Shown here: positions 51,791-61,101 of the stretch, one piece after another | Position numbering within the stretch: position 1 is the stretch's first letter | Layout of the letters: every line of letters starts with the position of its first letter | The notes under the pieces: model-generated | Database searches by the model: none | What the model was told of the DNA's origin: nothing | The model's input: the letters and a program-made list of their open reading frames with translations, nothing else | NCBI GenBank assembly: GCA_017961585.1 | Contig: JAGCWX010000020.1 | Span: 1 to 64,000, forward strand | DNA: 64,000 nucleotides | Direction of reading: 5' to 3' | Source: Elusimicrobiaceae bacterium | GTDB taxonomy: Bacteria > Elusimicrobiota > Elusimicrobia > Elusimicrobiales > Elusimicrobiaceae | Program-made: the position numbers and the translations under genes

Positions 51791-53854
51791 ATGAAACGTT
51801 TGGCCGGGATATTACTCTTTTTATTATCTGTTCCTAACGCTTTTGGTGCGGCTTATACCGTGCCGGAACGCTTGCAGGAAGCCGCCGACCTCTACTTTAA
51901 CCACAAACCCAACGAAGCGTTGGAAAAATATGTAGAACTTTCCAAAGAGAATGGGAACCGAACCGCTTTTTTAAACGCAATCTTCATTGCGATGGAGCAA
52001 AATAAGCCCAAAGAAGCCGTGGACATTGCCCTGGCCGCCAACCGGCTTTATTCGCAAGATGATGAAATTATGGAAATGGCGGCAGAAGCCCTACTGGCAG
52101 ACGGTCAATACGCCGCGGCGGAACGGTTACTTTCTTTCTTGCCTGAAAGCAACCAAACGGCCGGGTTTTTTCATATCAATTTAGCCCGTGCTCAATTGGG
52201 TATCGGTGAAAAAAAATTGGCCAAATATAATTTAAAGCGTGCTGTAAAAGCGGGATCTCACCCGGGGTTATCCAATTTTTTGCTGGGCCAAGTTTACGAG
52301 GAAGAAAAAGATTTTAAACACGCGGCTACTGCTTACAAACAAGCCCTGGATTATGACCATCAGTTTATTGAGGCCCGCTTGGGTTACGCCCGCACGTTGG
52401 AGGCCTCGCGCCAATATAACGAGGCCTACCGCCAATATAAGATGATCTTTGCCGCCGACAAGAAAAACACAAAGGCCCAAGCTGCGTTAGTACGTTTAAA
52501 GCCCAAAATTACCAAGCCCGAAAAAGAATTGGCACCCGGTATTTCGGTGGCGGAACATACCCCCGTTTTGCCATTGATTCTCCCCCCGGGGCAAGAAGAA
52601 CCGGTAGAAATTAAAATTGGGTTGGGCGTTACCCAAAACGGGAAACCTTCCCCGCGCAATCAAGTGGTTTTTAGTCCTTCGCACCCTTTTAGCGTGTTAA
52701 ACGCCAACGGAAAACTGATCACTTCCGCTTCCGGGGGAGAAACGTGGAGTGCCGTGCTAGAAGGCAAACAAGCTTATTTGGTGAGCCCAAAGGGCAAAAA
52801 ATTCCCCTTTTCCAAGCATATTACCGTTGTCCCGGCGGCAGATTCTCCCACCCAGGCCCCTACTATTTTAGTCAAAAATATTTTAAGCGGTGCGGGAATG
52901 AGCTGGGCCAACATAGGGGATAAAGAATACCGCGGCGAGTTGCAAATTATTCACAACCCTTCTCTGCGTACTTTGGTGCCCGTCAACAAAGTAACGCTTG
53001 ACGAATATGTACAAGGGATTATCGCTTCCGAAATGCCGGCCGGGTTCCCCCCTCAAGCCCTAAATGCTCAGGCCGTTTTAGCCCGCACGTATGCGCTAAA
53101 ACACATAGGTAAACACAAAGCGTACGGATACGATTTGTGTGATACCCAAAATTGCCAAGTATATGGCGGCGTACTGGCCGAAACTCCCGCCGGGAACGCT
53201 GCTGTGGAAGAAACCTTTGGCCAAGTACTCATTTATCATAACAAGCCCATTGAGAGCGTATTTTCTGCTAACTGCGGGGGAGCCACCCAAAGTGCCAAAG
53301 ATGCCGGTTGGAACGAAACCCCCTATTTAAATACGGTATCCGATTACCAAGAATTTGATTTTGAAAAACTAGAGCCCTATCACTTTAAAAAACTACTACA
53401 ATATCCCCCGGCCGCGTATAGCAAATACGATAAACACGTCAGCTTGGCGGCGTTTCGGTGGGCACGCGTCGTCAGTGAGCCGGAACTGCGGCAAGTAATT
53501 AAAAATCAGAAGAAAGATATTGGCCAAATTACAGCCCTGATCCCTCTGCAACGCAGCCGGGCCGGCTATGTAACCCAATTGCTGGTCAAAGGCACCAAGG
53601 GCAGCATAACGCTTAATAAAGAGAACGTTATCCGCAATAACTTAAGCTTGGGGATGCTACGCAGCAGTTATTTTATTGTACAGCCCAATTATGAAAACCG
53701 CCAACTTAAATACTTTGTATTTTACGGCGGGGGCTGGGGACACGGAGTAGGGTTCTGTCAAACCGGTGCTGCCGGACGGGCGGATGCCGGGCAGGACTAT
53801 AAAACCATTCTAGAGCACTATTTCCCCTTGGCACAACTGCAAAACGCCCAATAA
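51791..53854 (+). CDS. TPR plus SpoIID/LytB-domain exported protein
   Basis: A 687-residue protein with a signal peptide (LAGILLFLLSVPNAFGA). TPR-like helical repeats occupy about residues 30-235, followed by a linker and a SpoIID-type domain from about 395 (VTLDEYVQGIIASEMPAGFP, ALNAQAVLARTYALKH, FSANCGGATQSAKDAGW, and GGGWGHGVGFCQTGA near the end). SpoIID of spore-formers is a lytic transglycosylase acting on denuded glycans; related LytB-type domains occur in non-spore-formers, where they probably act in wall remodelling. It is divergent from lipA, with promoter TATAAT at 51765-51770. Confidence 0.88.
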   Translation: MKRLAGILLFLLSVPNAFGAAYTVPERLQEAADLYFNHKPNEALEKYVELSKENGNRTAFLNAIFIAMEQNKPKEAVDIALAANRLYSQDDEIMEMAAEALLADGQYAAAERLLSFLPESNQTAGFFHINLARAQLGIGEKKLAKYNLKRAVKAGSHPGLSNFLLGQVYEEEKDFKHAATAYKQALDYDHQFIEARLGYARTLEASRQYNEAYRQYKMIFAADKKNTKAQAALVRLKPKITKPEKELAPGISVAEHTPVLPLILPPGQEEPVEIKIGLGVTQNGKPSPRNQVVFSPSHPFSVLNANGKLITSASGGETWSAVLEGKQAYLVSPKGKKFPFSKHITVVPAADSPTQAPTILVKNILSGAGMSWANIGDKEYRGELQIIHNPSLRTLVPVNKVTLDEYVQGIIASEMPAGFPPQALNAQAVLARTYALKHIGKHKAYGYDLCDTQNCQVYGGVLAETPAGNAAVEETFGQVLIYHNKPIESVFSANCGGATQSAKDAGWNETPYLNTVSDYQEFDFEKLEPYHFKKLLQYPPAAYSKYDKHVSLAAFRWARVVSEPELRQVIKNQKKDIGQITALIPLQRSRAGYVTQLLVKGTKGSITLNKENVIRNNLSLGMLRSSYFIVQPNYENRQLKYFVFYGGGWGHGVGFCQTGAAGRADAGQDYKTILEHYFPLAQLQNAQ

Positions 53855-53922
53855 ACCTGTAAAATCCCATAAAAATTGTGTCATTACACTAAATTTGGTA
53901 TAATATGTCAAGGGATTTTTAT

Positions 53923-54636
53923 ATGCAACGGGAAGAAATTGTGTTACAAAATTGGAAGGCCGTAAATTCTTCCCTAGCACAAGCGTGCAAACGAAGCAAT
54001 CGAAGTCCACAAGAGGTTACGCTCTTAGCCGTTACAAAATATGCACAAGATTGTGACGTGCTTACCTTACTTAACAAGGGTGTACTAAGCGATATTGGCG
54101 AGTCCCGCGTCCAGCAGGCCTGGGCCCGTTGGCGTGAAAACCCGGCATTTGCCCCTTTTGTGCAGGTGCGCAAACATTTTATTGGGCATTTGCAAAAGAA
54201 TAAGGCAGCCAAGGCAGCCGCGCTGTTTGACTGGATTGACTGTATTGATGACTTTGAGACGGTTCGTTTATTAAGTACGCATGCCCCTAAAGGCAAACAG
54301 CTACGCGTGCTGGTGCAGGTCAAATTGACTCACCGGGACACCCAGGCGGGATTACCCCTCCCGCAGGCCCGCGAGTTAGTTAAAAAGCTACAGGGCGCGT
54401 TTGAAAATATAGCCGTATGCGGATATATGGCCATTGCCCCACAAGGGGCCAGCCCAGCCGATTTAAGGGCCTTGTTTCGCACGGTAAAAGAAGCATTTGA
54501 CCAAGATTTTAAAGGGGTACCCCAGGCGCAGCTTTCCCTGGGGATGAGTGAAGATTTTGAAGTAGCGGTGGAAGAGGGTTCCACCCTGCCGCGTATCGGC
54601 AGTTTATTGTTTACATCCAATTTGGAGGGACTATGA
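53923..54636 (+). CDS. yggS: PLP homeostasis protein (YggS/PROSC family)
   Basis: A 237-residue alanine-racemase-like barrel without the second domain. The lysine region is VTLLAVTKYAQD; other motifs are HFIGHLQKNK and LSMGMSEDFEVAVEEGST-like LSLGMSEDF. The start at 53923 is preferred because the earlier ATG at 53905 abuts the -10 TATAAT, while this one has AAGGGA upstream. The family keeps PLP levels in balance. Confidence 0.92.
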   Translation: MQREEIVLQNWKAVNSSLAQACKRSNRSPQEVTLLAVTKYAQDCDVLTLLNKGVLSDIGESRVQQAWARWRENPAFAPFVQVRKHFIGHLQKNKAAKAAALFDWIDCIDDFETVRLLSTHAPKGKQLRVLVQVKLTHRDTQAGLPLPQARELVKKLQGAFENIAVCGYMAIAPQGASPADLRALFRTVKEAFDQDFKGVPQAQLSLGMSEDFEVAVEEGSTLPRIGSLLFTSNLEGL

Positions 54637-54899
54637 TTATTAAAGTACGTTTAATCCCGGGGGCGGAGCGCAATGAAGTGATCAGCCGCATTGGCAGCGT
54701 GTTGCGTGTAAAAATTAAAACTAAAAAAGTGGATGATGACCCCGCCAACGCCATGATGAAAGTGTTTTTGGCCGATTTCTTTAACGTGAAAGAAGGCAGC
54801 ATTATTTTAGTGAAAGGGGCCAAAGGAAAAGAAAAAACTGTAGAAGTGCGCGATAAAAGCGAAGAAGAATTGCGCGAGATTATGGATTCAATTCCGTAG
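54633..54899 (+). CDS. DUF167 (YggU-type) protein
   Basis: An 88-residue protein with the family pattern IKVRLIPGAERNEV, DDPANAMMKVFLADFF and VKGAKGKEKTVEV. It overlaps yggS by 4 bp. DUF167 proteins commonly occur beside yggS/yggT genes; molecular function is not established. Confidence 0.9.
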   Translation: MIIKVRLIPGAERNEVISRIGSVLRVKIKTKKVDDDPANAMMKVFLADFFNVKEGSIILVKGAKGKEKTVEVRDKSEEELREIMDSIP

Positions 54900-54920
54900 G
54901 ATATTCCACAATAACGTATT

Positions 54921-54948
54921 AAACCGGACCTAACAGGCCCGGTTTTTT
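54921..54948 (+). terminator. Intrinsic terminator of yggS-DUF167
   Basis: Stem AACCGGACCT / AGGCCCGGTT with one mismatch, followed by six T. Confidence 0.85.
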
Positions 54949-54963
54949 ATGGAAAATTTCATA

Positions 54964-55029
54964 GGTCTTTAGGCCCAGATGACTTTGGGCCCAAAGGCCC
55001 TGGAAAGTGAGCTGTATTTACCATATACT
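54964..55029 (+). promoter_or_regulatory. Two-box promoter element I
   Basis: Distal GGTCTTTAGGCC (54964-54975), 12 bp, proximal GGCCCAAAGGCC (54988-54999), 24 bp starting CTGG, -10 TATACT (55024-55029). It drives the 1442-residue exported protein. Confidence 0.85.
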
Positions 55030-55084
55030 AATGGTGTAGGAGTATAATTACCAAATTAAGGAATACGAGGATAGAGGATATTAT

Positions 55085-58000
55085 ATGAACCGTTTGATCA
55101 GCCGCTTGTTACTTGTTGTTTTTACGTTTAATTGTTTGCTTTTTACCCCGGGCGTTTCCTGGGGGCAGCAATTACCCCGCAATAATAATTCGTCTCCAAC
55201 ACAACGTTGGAATAATTTCCAATGGGGCCAACAAAATGTACAACAACCTTCTTGGACACAAGTAAGACCCAGTAATAATACTAATACCTCAAAACCCTCC
55301 TCTATCAATCCTCTTGCCAAAGCGTTAGCGGAAAAATTAGGGACTCAAACACCTTTAACACCGCAAGAGTTACAACAACGCGCGGCAGAGTTACGCAAAC
55401 CTTACGAAGAATCTTTTGAATACGAGGACATTGTGCAAAGCTCCTACGCGTTATATTCCCTCTATGTAGGACAAAACTATGCTGCACGCACGCTGAAAGA
55501 AGGTTTGGATTGGTTAAAAATTGACTCACAAAAAGGGGGCAGAGGCATTTATGCTAACAATAGCAATTTTGCCACGAAACGCAACCAAGCATTGGAAAGC
55601 ATCAAAGCCGGCAATATGGAAGGTGAGCAAATTTTAGATTTCATTGATCCTTTTGACCCTGTCAAACGCAACGATCTCAATGCTTTCTATGCCGCACAAT
55701 ATTTGACCGAAGTTTTAGCCGGTACCAACGCCATTTATCCCGGCTTGGAACAATTTTTACGCCATGCACAATTACGTATTTTGCATAGCATCCAACTGAC
55801 TAAAGATGAACCCCGTATGGACCCGCAACGGGCCCGCTTATTGGGGCAATTGGCCATTACTTATAGTTCTATACGCTTGAAATTTAAAAGCTTATACGGA
55901 AAAGACCCCATGGAAAATTTCAATGAGCACTATGCTTATGTGCAAAATACTAGCATTCCTGAAGTAGTGATTGGGGGTTCCCGTCTTGTAAGAAGAATTG
56001 ATGGAAGCGTCGTAGATGTGGACCATCATGAAGTAATTGATGACATAGAAGTAGTATATGAAAATACGGCAGAAGAAGATTATGAACAGCTTTCTAAAGA
56101 TGAATGGATCCGCAGACGTCTGATTGAAAAAATAACTGCCCTTAAAAAAGCAATTAGCGAAGATGAAAACACTCGTTATACGGCTAAAAAATTAGCGGAT
56201 ACGCTGGTAGCCCGCAACAAAACGCAAAACTTCTCTTTCGGTTCCGCGGCAGGAGATATTGCACGCGAATTTTTCCTTATCAATTTGCTTGTAGATGTCC
56301 TGGGTATTTTGGATAGTTTAATAGGGAATATGGTGGGGATGGACAAAATCACACAATTGCTTTCCTCTCCGAATATAGGGCCTTATCCAGCCCCCTCTGT
56401 TAGCTTATTAACGTTGGCCTCAACAACGGCAGAATATGACCTGATTGATCATCGTTTGTTGAACGTGCGCGAATTGATTAAATTATTGGATGCTGATAAA
56501 CTGGCTGAATCCAATCATGCCGGTACAGCTCCTGTATATTTAAATGATAACTTATATCAGGGAGTGCAACCGGCTATTGCAGAAGTATTTAATACGATCT
56601 ATGTATATGCCATTACCCCTGGCCGCTCTGCCCAAGAATGGAGCCAAATAATGGACTTACTTAAAGAATTAAGCGATCCGCATAAATACTCCATTATGGT
56701 ACGTTTGTGTGCCCTGTCCGTGGCGGCCAAATTGATTAGCTTGCGTCAACAAGCCCGCTACAGTCGTGATGTCTTGGGTGGAAACAGAGCTCAATATACC
56801 CCCAGCGAAATGCAACCCGAAATGGCCAACTATTCCTTGCCGTATGAAGATTTTGATAACATGACTTCCATTTACAGCATGCAAGCACGTCAAAATCCTA
56901 CGCAATCCAGAATGGTCCGCGAATATGAGTATTTCCGTCAAACGGGTAAAATGCCTTATAACTATGCAGATTTGATGTTGCAATACTTGATTGATTTGTA
57001 TTGGGAAATGACTGCCCCCGGTTCCGCCCATGGGATGCAATCTTATGGATTGGATGCCACACAAATGCAAGAAGTAGCCGCACAATTAGTAAAACTGTAT
57101 AACTACATTCAACCCGCAGCGGCCAATCAAGAACGCTACCCTGTGGTATTGCCTCCCGGTCAAGATCACATGGAACAAGTAACCGTTTCACAAACAACGG
57201 AAGATTACAACCACATTGATGTAAGAACTTCCACCAAAACGGTGCTGATTCACTACGGGGCTAAGGTAACTACCTCTACCGGCGTAACGGTATATATGAG
57301 CCAAACCCCTCCACTCAATTTAAACAAAAAAGTGGAAGATGGTCTTAACTTTATGAGTGAGTTTATGATGGATGTATTAACCTGGAAATTGCTCATCTCC
57401 ACCGTCCGCACGGGAATCCGCGCCGCCAAACCTCTCGTCAAATTGGTCAAAGACGGAAAACAGGTTAAATTAGGAATTAGAGAAGCATTCCGCGATGGAG
57501 GTAAATTCTCTTCGGAGCAGGCCCAACTTAATGCCCGTTACGTACTGCAGCATCCCGTTCCGCGAGTCACTAGCCGCGAAGAAGCTTTAAAATTCTTACG
57601 CCTTGGCCCGAAGGCAACCGAAGCAGAAATCAAACAAGCATTCCGCGAACTGTCTAAAAAATATCATCCGGATATGTTGCCCAAAACAACCGTACGCGGT
57701 GAAAAATACGTGAATGAACAGTTTGCCAACCTCTCAAATATAAGATCATTTGCGTTAGGTGAAAGAAACCCCAATTTAGTGATTAAACCCGGTACGCCAC
57801 GGGCTGTTACGGAAGCTGACAAAACCATGCCAATACCTTTAGTGGATGAGCAAGAACAAGCCCGTGCTGCGGCCAAAACTGCCCAACGTGTTGCCAGTGT
57901 GGAAGAAACGATGAACATCGCCGGCGGGTTTGCAACCTTCTATGCTCAAGATTATGTATTAGGTTACCCGGCTAACGCTGTAGAAGAAGAAGTAGGCAAC

Positions 58001-59413
58001 CGTACCGCTGCGCAAATCAACCAGGCCTACAATAACATTCCTACTGCCTCTGGCGAACGCTCGGAACAGCCGACCGGGTGGTTGGATGACGTGGCCGCCG
58101 ATGCGGAAACCGTACATCAAGGTGGTATCTTCCGCCTCCCCTTGGCCGCAGCTACCTTATTTGGGGATGATCTGTTCGGCCGGGATTACATTACCATAGA
58201 TACCCGCGCAAACATTGACTTGTTTGCCCAACGTGAGGCCTATGACAGAGCCGTCCAAGCCAATGATTTGGTCAAGTTCCAAAAACAAATGGACAAAGAA
58301 ATTGCTGCCATCAACAAGGAAAAAGAACAATTCTTAAAGAATTATAAAGTATTCCTGCAAGCTATCCCAAATGGTGAAAAAGAATTGAAGACGGTTTACC
58401 AAACCTATGTGCAGGGCCTCAATCGGGTGAAGAATATGGCCGCCCAAAACTTGCAAAAAGCCCAAGCCCAGCATGAAGAAGAAGCGACCAAATTCATCAA
58501 CACGCAAGCTGACCTTATGGTACGCTGTGTAAAGGCCTATACTGCCCAACAGATCCCGTTGAATATTGCGATGGATCAACAAGCTCTGCGGACGCAGTTC
58601 CCCTTCACCATGACGAAACAAATAGAAGAACAAATTAAAACCATTGTCACTCATTTCTTACGTCAAAGAGAACAAGGATTAATTGAGTTGTTTACTGCCT
58701 CCCAACGTGCTTTGCAAAACGAATCCCTCTCTGGGGAAAAATTGACCCAGCAGGCCTCGGATAAGTTGCAAAAAGCGCAACAGGAATACAACAAAAAAAT
58801 AGAAGATTTGCAGAAATCCTTGGCGAAAAAAGAGGGCATTGTACAAGCCCAAAAAGCACAAGAGTTTGTGGAAAAAGCAGTTGCATGGAAACAAGCGGCT
58901 TTGGATGGCGTTGTGGCGAAAATGGTAAAGAAAGCCGAATCTTTAGTGACCTCTTGGATTCAATTTGATGCCTATGCCGTGGAACAGTATAATGCGCTGC
59001 TCTCCCAATTCCAGGAAGAAGTGAACAATGCGTTCCTGACGACGATCACTCAAGAAGAGTTCAACAAGGCCTATGCCCAGGCAGAAGCCCGCTTGGATAA
59101 AGGATACCTGGAATTTACCAATAACTTGTGCAAACAAGGCAAAGGGCAAATTATCTTACTCCCACAAGCGGTTGCCCTTTATAGTCAAAAAGCAGATAAA
59201 TTCTATATGGATAACAATCAAGAACTATCCCCTATGGAAAAAGAGTTATTCCAAGCATTCAATGATGACTTAACCAACGCTGCTTATACAGCTACTTCAA
59301 AGGCAGATTTTGACAAACGTGTCAAAGAGGCGGAAAAACTCTTGGATCAAGGGCTCCAAAAAGCAAAGGAAATTGCCCCTAATCAAACCGTCCAACCGAT
59401 TATGTATCATTAG
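55085..59413 (+). CDS. Giant exported protein with an internal J-domain
   Basis: A 1442-residue protein with a signal peptide (LISRLLLVVFTFNCLLFTPG, cleavage near VSWG/Q) and an Asn/Gln-rich mature start. Residues about 100-800 form a helical region of unknown type with a short hydrophobic patch (LLVDVLGILDSLIGNMVGM, about 398-416). Residues about 828-890 form a DnaJ-like J-domain: ATEAEIKQAFRELSKKY followed by HPD at 861-863. From about 1060 to the end the protein is strongly helical, Gln/Lys/Glu-rich and probably coiled coil. J-domains normally recruit cytoplasmic Hsp70, so one in an exported protein is unexpected. Monocistronic. Confidence 0.75.
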   Translation: MNRLISRLLLVVFTFNCLLFTPGVSWGQQLPRNNNSSPTQRWNNFQWGQQNVQQPSWTQVRPSNNTNTSKPSSINPLAKALAEKLGTQTPLTPQELQQRAAELRKPYEESFEYEDIVQSSYALYSLYVGQNYAARTLKEGLDWLKIDSQKGGRGIYANNSNFATKRNQALESIKAGNMEGEQILDFIDPFDPVKRNDLNAFYAAQYLTEVLAGTNAIYPGLEQFLRHAQLRILHSIQLTKDEPRMDPQRARLLGQLAITYSSIRLKFKSLYGKDPMENFNEHYAYVQNTSIPEVVIGGSRLVRRIDGSVVDVDHHEVIDDIEVVYENTAEEDYEQLSKDEWIRRRLIEKITALKKAISEDENTRYTAKKLADTLVARNKTQNFSFGSAAGDIAREFFLINLLVDVLGILDSLIGNMVGMDKITQLLSSPNIGPYPAPSVSLLTLASTTAEYDLIDHRLLNVRELIKLLDADKLAESNHAGTAPVYLNDNLYQGVQPAIAEVFNTIYVYAITPGRSAQEWSQIMDLLKELSDPHKYSIMVRLCALSVAAKLISLRQQARYSRDVLGGNRAQYTPSEMQPEMANYSLPYEDFDNMTSIYSMQARQNPTQSRMVREYEYFRQTGKMPYNYADLMLQYLIDLYWEMTAPGSAHGMQSYGLDATQMQEVAAQLVKLYNYIQPAAANQERYPVVLPPGQDHMEQVTVSQTTEDYNHIDVRTSTKTVLIHYGAKVTTSTGVTVYMSQTPPLNLNKKVEDGLNFMSEFMMDVLTWKLLISTVRTGIRAAKPLVKLVKDGKQVKLGIREAFRDGGKFSSEQAQLNARYVLQHPVPRVTSREEALKFLRLGPKATEAEIKQAFRELSKKYHPDMLPKTTVRGEKYVNEQFANLSNIRSFALGERNPNLVIKPGTPRAVTEADKTMPIPLVDEQEQARAAAKTAQRVASVEETMNIAGGFATFYAQDYVLGYPANAVEEEVGNRTAAQINQAYNNIPTASGERSEQPTGWLDDVAADAETVHQGGIFRLPLAAATLFGDDLFGRDYITIDTRANIDLFAQREAYDRAVQANDLVKFQKQMDKEIAAINKEKEQFLKNYKVFLQAIPNGEKELKTVYQTYVQGLNRVKNMAAQNLQKAQAQHEEEATKFINTQADLMVRCVKAYTAQQIPLNIAMDQQALRTQFPFTMTKQIEEQIKTIVTHFLRQREQGLIELFTASQRALQNESLSGEKLTQQASDKLQKAQQEYNKKIEDLQKSLAKKEGIVQAQKAQEFVEKAVAWKQAALDGVVAKMVKKAESLVTSWIQFDAYAVEQYNALLSQFQEEVNNAFLTTITQEEFNKAYAQAEARLDKGYLEFTNNLCKQGKGQIILLPQAVALYSQKADKFYMDNNQELSPMEKELFQAFNDDLTNAAYTATSKADFDKRVKEAEKLLDQGLQKAKEIAPNQTVQPIMYH

Positions 59414-59435
59414 TCCTCCATCCTCCTTAACGCAC

Positions 59436-59471
59436 AAAAACTCCCCGGGTAATTTACCCGGGGAGTTTTAG
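59436..59471. terminator. Bidirectional terminator between the giant gene and tig
   Basis: Long stem AAACTCCCCGGGTAA / TTACCCGGGGAGTTT, serving the two convergent transcripts. Confidence 0.92.
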
Positions 59472-59487
59472 TTAAAGCTGCTTAAGA

Positions 59488-60774
59488 CTATTTGTATTTG
59501 GCTTCTTTTTTGAGGAAATCAAATACCTTGCGTTCCGTTAGCGTGGCAATGATTTGGTCTTTGCGTTCGGCAAAGAAGGTTTTAATCTTCTTTTCTTCGG
59601 ATTTTTGCTTGCTTTCCGCTAAGCTTTTGTCCAATTCGGCTTGCCAATCGGCCTCGGTAGCTTGGAGGTTTTCTTTCTTGGCAATGGCATGGATCATATA
59701 CCCAATGCGCAAGTCCTTCTCCACGCTGGGGCGGATACGTTCTTCAAACATTTTGTGTTGCTCAGCCGTCAATTTGTGCGGATCCAGCTGGGTCATGCTG
59801 TGCACAAAATTGTGCAAGGAAGATTCGGTATATTCTTCTACCAAGCTTTGGGGAAGGTCAAAGTTGTTGGCCTTTACCAAGGCATTTTCAATTTGGGTAA
59901 TTTCATCGCGCTCGGAAGCACGTTTGGCTTCGTTATCCAAGTTTTCTTTCACTTTGGCTTTCAGTTGATCCAGCGTTTCAAAGCCCATATCTTTGGCAAA
60001 ATTGTCATCCAAGGCCGGTACTTTTTTGTATTTGATATCATCTACCGTCACGTGGAAAGAAAGGGTATCCTCCCCCTCTTTGGTTTCAATGTCTTTCACG
60101 TCGCCTTTTTTGAGCCCTTTGAGGCCTTCGGCCAAGCCGGGCATGGTTTGCGGGGCAGACATATCAATAAGTTCGCTATCGGCAGAGAGTTTGTAATCAT
60201 CCGTACCGTTGCGTTTGCCGCTGTAGTGTACCACGGCATAGCAGGTATCATCAATGGTGGCACCGTCCTGCGCGCTTTCTAAGCGGGCATTGGCATCCAA
60301 TACGCGGTTTAAGTTATCGGTAACGTCCTGTTCGGTGGCGGTATCGGTCTTTTTGGTGATTTCAATCCCTTTATAACCGGTTACGTCAAATTCGGGCGCT
60401 ACATCTACCGCCATTTCAAAGGTAAAGGGCTGGCCGTCATTAAACGTGTTAAAATCGGCCTTGGTCAAGGTTGGCATGGCTACAGCATCCACTTTAGACT
60501 GCGCCAAGGCAGCGTTAATAGCGGATTTTACCGCTAAATCCAATGCACGTTCTTTGATATGCCCGGCAAAATTTTGTTTTACTAAATCCAACGGCACTTT
60601 GCCCGCACGAAAGCCCTGCATTTGGGCACGCGATTGCACCTGAATAGCTGCGTTTTGAAAGGCCGTAGTAATGAGGGAAGGAGCCGCCTCTACCGATAAG
60701 GTAACCCGGCAGCCCTCTTTGGAAATTTGGCTGGTTTTTACTTCCCCCTCTTGGGCAGTTTTGAAAATAGACAT
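59488..60774 (-). CDS. tig: Trigger factor
   Basis: A 428-residue ribosome-bound chaperone and prolyl isomerase. The start at 60774 (MSIFKTAQ) has an AAGGAGA site; the frame stays open upstream only because it runs through the tRNA-Leu gene. The N-terminal ribosome-binding domain has RAQMQGFRAGKVPLDLVK, close to the GFRxGKxP signature. A PPIase domain (about 155-240, with TMPGLAEGLKGLKKGD) and a helical C-terminal arm follow. It lies 40 bp after tRNA-Leu, likely in one transcript with the two tRNAs. Confidence 0.93.
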   Translation of the reverse strand: MSIFKTAQEGEVKTSQISKEGCRVTLSVEAAPSLITTAFQNAAIQVQSRAQMQGFRAGKVPLDLVKQNFAGHIKERALDLAVKSAINAALAQSKVDAVAMPTLTKADFNTFNDGQPFTFEMAVDVAPEFDVTGYKGIEITKKTDTATEQDVTDNLNRVLDANARLESAQDGATIDDTCYAVVHYSGKRNGTDDYKLSADSELIDMSAPQTMPGLAEGLKGLKKGDVKDIETKEGEDTLSFHVTVDDIKYKKVPALDDNFAKDMGFETLDQLKAKVKENLDNEAKRASERDEITQIENALVKANNFDLPQSLVEEYTESSLHNFVHSMTQLDPHKLTAEQHKMFEERIRPSVEKDLRIGYMIHAIAKKENLQATEADWQAELDKSLAESKQKSEEKKIKTFFAERKDQIIATLTERKVFDFLKKEAKYK

Positions 60775-60813
60775 GTGATACTTCTCCTTATGCTTCGGAC
60801 GAACCGAAAGATA

Positions 60814-60895
60814 TGGACGGAGAGGGACTTGAACCCTCACGGTGTGAACCATACGCTCCTAAGGCGTACGCGTCTACCAATTCCGCCATCCGTCC
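60814..60895 (-). tRNA. tRNA-Leu(UAG)
   Basis: Acceptor GGACGGA / TCCGTCC, anticodon stem TACGC / GCGTA with loop CTTAGGA (anticodon TAG), a long variable arm as expected for leucine, and the T-arm AGGGTTCAAGTCCCT. CCA is not encoded. Confidence 0.95.
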
Positions 60896-60915
60896 TATTG
60901 GTTGTTTTGAAAATG

Positions 60916-60988
60916 TGGGCCATGTGAGGCTCGAACTCACGACCTTACGCTTAAGAGGCGTCTGCTCTACCAACTGAGCTAATGGCCC
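60916..60988 (-). tRNA. tRNA-Lys(CUU)
   Basis: Acceptor GGGCCAT / ATGGCCC, D-arm GCTCAGTTGGTAGAGC, anticodon loop CTCTTAA (anticodon CTT), T-arm GTGAGTTCGAGCCTCAC. CCA is not encoded. It is the first gene of the tRNA-Lys, tRNA-Leu, tig run; TATAAT on the minus strand at about 61002-61007 is the likely -10. Confidence 0.95.
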
Positions 60989-61046
60989 GAACGATACTTT
61001 ATTATAGCATATTTGCAGAGGGAAAACGAGCCCTGTGATAAGCACC

Positions 61047-61075
61047 ACCTCCCCTTGTGTGACACAAGGGGAGGT
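61047..61075. repeat. Perfect 13-bp inverted repeat
   Basis: Arms ACCTCCCCTTGTG / CACAAGGGGAGGT with a 3-base loop, between the end of the receiver-domain gene and the tRNA promoter. There is no T-run on either side, so it may be a Rho-type or mRNA-end-stabilising hairpin rather than a standard terminator. Confidence 0.7.
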
Positions 61076-61101
61076 ATATTTATCCGCAAATTTTATGGAT
61101 T

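Noticed and set aside
53905-53922. Upstream ATG for yggS
   Set aside because: It immediately follows the -10 hexamer TATAAT and would lie upstream of the transcription start.
60775-60852. N-terminal extension of trigger factor
   Set aside because: The frame upstream of 60774 runs through the tRNA-Leu gene; a good ribosome-binding site and the normal family start lie at 60774.
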